The notes under the pieces are model-generated. The model was not told the origin of the DNA. It made no database searches and saw nothing but the letters and a program-made list of their open reading frames with translations. This document shows, piece after piece, positions 5,386 to 6,677 of a DNA stretch of 6,677 bases. How positions within the stretch are numbered: position 1 is the stretch's first letter; every line of letters starts with the position of its first letter. Both the position numbers and the translations under genes were made by a program. The stretch lies in the NCBI GenBank assembly GCA_021799315.1, contig JAJZAR010000079.1:1-6677 (forward strand), read 5' to 3'. The stretch comes from Thermoplasmata archaeon (GTDB taxonomy: Archaea > Thermoplasmatota > Thermoplasmata > Thermoplasmatales > Thermoplasmataceae).

Positions 5386-5514
5386 GGAGGTTAATTTGAT
5401 GAATTGAACCCAGACAAGGAATTGAGATTTGACAAAGAGCTCAGGTTAAATCCGTTGATCTCATATATTTCAAGCCCATTTAGAAATGTAAGCAAATCTT
5501 GTTTAGAAAATTAA
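5386..5514 (+). pseudogene. possible frameshifted small ORF
   Basis: The 196-base gap at 5325-5520 holds a strong Shine-Dalgarno GGAGG (5386-5390) correctly spaced before an ATG at 5399, but that frame reads Met-Asn-stop (TGA 5405-5407). The frame one base off is open from 5395 to the TAA at 5512-5514, 36 codons counted from a TTG at 5404. It reads LNPDKELRFDKELRLNP and continues to SKSCLEN. Inserting one T into AATTG would join the ATG to this frame as MNLNPDKELRF. The repeat DKELRF/DKELRL is notable. It could be a decayed gene head, a TTG-started mini-protein, or chance. A TATA-like TTATAAAA (5377-5384) lies upstream. I see nothing else in this gap. Confidence 0.3.
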
Positions 5515-5520
5515 AGGTAT

Positions 5521-6597
5521 TTAGGAAGATACCAGAATATTAGTCTCAATTACCCTATTTAGCTGTCTTATTATATTTTCTTTAATGGAGTCCGTAGTTT
5601 TATACACTTTTGCTATATTTTGTTGTTGTTGAAAATCGTACTCCCCGTTATCATCGATTGGAATATCTATATTTATCTTTGAAATGTGTGCTTTTTTTAA
5701 CCTTCTATTACCTTCGCCAACAGCATAACTAGGTAATATATTGTCTAACAAATATGCCAGAAATTCATAGCTAAGTTTTGAAAGATACTGTTTTTTAATA
5801 ACCAAAAGACCACAATGAGTTGTCAAACTAAATTTCCCCTTCCGGTAAAATACTCTCCCAGCATAACCGTCAATTGTCCAAGTTAAGCCTTCAGTGTCAT
5901 AATCGTAGGTATCTATCTTCGCAATCTCTCCAGAATTTTTCGTCTGTCCAGAATAAACCGGATAAGACCCTTTATGCGAATTAAAATATCTCCGGTTGTA
6001 TTTTGCATTGCCTAAATGAATATCAAATAAGTCCACAAGCCTTTCATTTTTCACTCTGGTCTCTTGTGGAATTGTTAATTTAATCCCACTTATTCGCCGA
6101 ATATCACTCAACGCTTTGGATTTTATCTCTTCTATTAGAGTATAACCTTTAGCTATTCTTTCTTGAGTGACCACATCAAATGCTCCATTGTTATCTATTG
6201 GCACGTTCACTTCTATTGTCCGCATATTCTGGAGGGAAGCCCGTAGTGTCCTATCAAATCCATATTTATCTTTCACACTATACAAAGCATACAAAAGATA
6301 CTCAGGTATAACATTACTATCTCTTATCTCAATGCACCCACAATGGTCAGTAGTTGCGAATAATGTACCGTTCTCAATAACTCGAAAAACAAAATTACCG
6401 TCTATACCCCATAGAATATAATTCTTACTAAAATCTTTTATATTACTCTCCTGTGTAAATCCAACGGGTCTATTTACATTTGCACTGTAGATAGGAATAT
6501 TTCCACTCATTTTTCTTATATCTTTTTTCAATAATCGTTTTCCAATAAATAATGAGAAATAGCTTGGGTCCGCCAGAGAAATGGTCTTAAATAACAT
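5521..6597 (-). CDS. hsdS: type I restriction-modification specificity subunit (HsdS)
   Basis: A 358-residue DNA-recognition subunit that would guide the HsdM methylase and HsdR nuclease to a bipartite site. It shows the usual two-fold internal repeat. The first target-recognition domain is at about 5-135 (GNIPIYSAN at 32-40, WGIDG at 63-67, TTDHCG at 82-87) and the first conserved helix at about 140-170 (QERIAKGYTLIEEIKSKALS). The second recognition domain is at about 185-313 (GSYPVYSGQ at 210-218, WTIDGYAG at 240-247, TTHCG at 259-263) and the second helix at about 322-352 (QQNIAKVYKTTDSIKENIIR). The halves align with each other throughout, including VPIDNNGAFD against IPIDDNGEYD before each helix. 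It is somewhat shorter than many HsdS proteins but has both domains and looks intact. GGGTGAG upstream supports the ATG at 6597, and it follows an apparent HsdM tail. No hsdR is in the window. Confidence 0.93.
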   Translation of the reverse strand: MLFKTISLADPSYFSLFIGKRLLKKDIRKMSGNIPIYSANVNRPVGFTQESNIKDFSKNYILWGIDGNFVFRVIENGTLFATTDHCGCIEIRDSNVIPEYLLYALYSVKDKYGFDRTLRASLQNMRTIEVNVPIDNNGAFDVVTQERIAKGYTLIEEIKSKALSDIRRISGIKLTIPQETRVKNERLVDLFDIHLGNAKYNRRYFNSHKGSYPVYSGQTKNSGEIAKIDTYDYDTEGLTWTIDGYAGRVFYRKGKFSLTTHCGLLVIKKQYLSKLSYEFLAYLLDNILPSYAVGEGNRRLKKAHISKINIDIPIDDNGEYDFQQQQNIAKVYKTTDSIKENIIRQLNRVIETNILVSS

Positions 6598-6600
6598 AAA

Positions 6601-6669
6601 TTACTCACCCATTACAGAACTGCTTATCTCTTTCAGTTCAGCCTGATACTCAGCAATAGAATTGGAAAT
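6601..6669 (-). pseudogene. hsdM: C-terminal tail resembling HsdM, preceded by an in-frame TAG
   Basis: Immediately upstream of hsdS a frame of 22 codons ends at TAA (6601-6603), reading ISNSIAEYQAELKEISSSVMGE. Its position, three bases before the hsdS start, and its charged helical character fit the C-terminus of the type I methylase subunit. The frame is interrupted by TAG at 6670-6672, five bases from the window edge. The other two minus-strand frames close sooner, with no convincing ending. Possible readings are a nonsense mutation removing the last residues of HsdM, a frameshift just beyond the window, a sequencing or contig-end error, or a mistaken identification. The identification rests on context and a very short stretch. 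Confidence 0.4.
6604..6610 (-). promoter_or_regulatory. Shine-Dalgarno site of hsdS
   Basis: GGGTGAG on the minus strand contains GGTGA of the archaeal consensus GGAGGTGAT, six bases before the ATG at 6597. It lies inside the last codons of the upstream frame, so hsdS is likely translated from a shared hsdM-hsdS transcript. Confidence 0.6.
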
Positions 6670-6677
6670 CTAGATCG

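Noticed and set aside
5478..5489. CATTTAGAAATG as a hairpin or terminator
   Set aside because: Arms of only five bases with a two-base loop and no T run following on either strand; easily chance in A+T-rich DNA.
5404..5511. Resemblance of LNPDKELRF to the PxxELxF start of MSP/VAP domains
   Set aside because: Only a handful of residues match and the frame ends after 36 codons, before any domain could form.
1..6677. CRISPR arrays, tRNA or rRNA genes, insertion-sequence ends, transposase or integrase genes
   Set aside because: No regularly spaced repeats, no tRNA- or rRNA-like segments, no terminal inverted repeats with target duplications, and no transposase or integrase motifs on either strand.

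Overview
The window looks like an accessory (defence or genome-modification) island from an archaeon, most likely of the Thermoplasmata. The evidence is archaeal in style. A+T-rich TATA boxes lie about 27 bases upstream of start codons with no Shine-Dalgarno site (clearest for the small gene at 3901-4107). Termination looks like poly-T runs, Arg codons are mainly AGA/AGG, and the few Shine-Dalgarno sites fit the archaeal GGAGGTGA consensus. The lineage is inferred from style and protein flavour; there is no rRNA or other marker gene here.

Left block, plus strand (1-2820): three overlapping reading frames form one apparent operon. They are the 3' end of a small winged-helix regulator (ends 176), a 279-residue protein that I read as HEPN-like (R-x6-H near its C-terminus), and a 606-residue GHKL/Hsp90-MutL-MORC-type ATPase with intact N, G1 and G2 boxes. 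Overlaps of 4 and 13 bases suggest coupled translation. A regulator, a candidate RNase and a GHKL ATPase in one tight operon is the strongest candidate for an undescribed system in this window.

Middle block, minus strand (2817-4954): a DndC-type PP-loop sulfurtransferase (DNA phosphorothioation family) converges on the ATPase gene, and their stop codons overlap. Behind it lie a 68-residue protein of unknown function with its own leaderless promoter, and a D12-class N6-adenine DNA methyltransferase. No dndD, dndE, dndB or cysteine desulfurase gene is present, so the DndC is an orphan within this window.

Right block (4955-6677): a divergent promoter region holds two copies of CTATTRCGCAA, one of them inside a perfect 12-base palindrome. 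It separates the methyltransferase from a second winged-helix regulator (about 5046-5324) that is clearly related to the one at the left edge. Next comes a 196-base gap with a probable broken small ORF. On the minus strand follow a type I restriction specificity subunit (HsdS, two related target-recognition domains) and, at the edge, a 22-codon tail resembling the end of HsdM but preceded by an in-frame TAG.

Three DNA-modification chemistries (N6-adenine methylation by a D12 enzyme, type I methylation/restriction, phosphorothioation) therefore lie beside a possible HEPN/GHKL module, and two sister regulators border the array. How the parts cooperate is inference; only the left operon and the divergent regulator/methyltransferase pair are supported by sequence arrangement.
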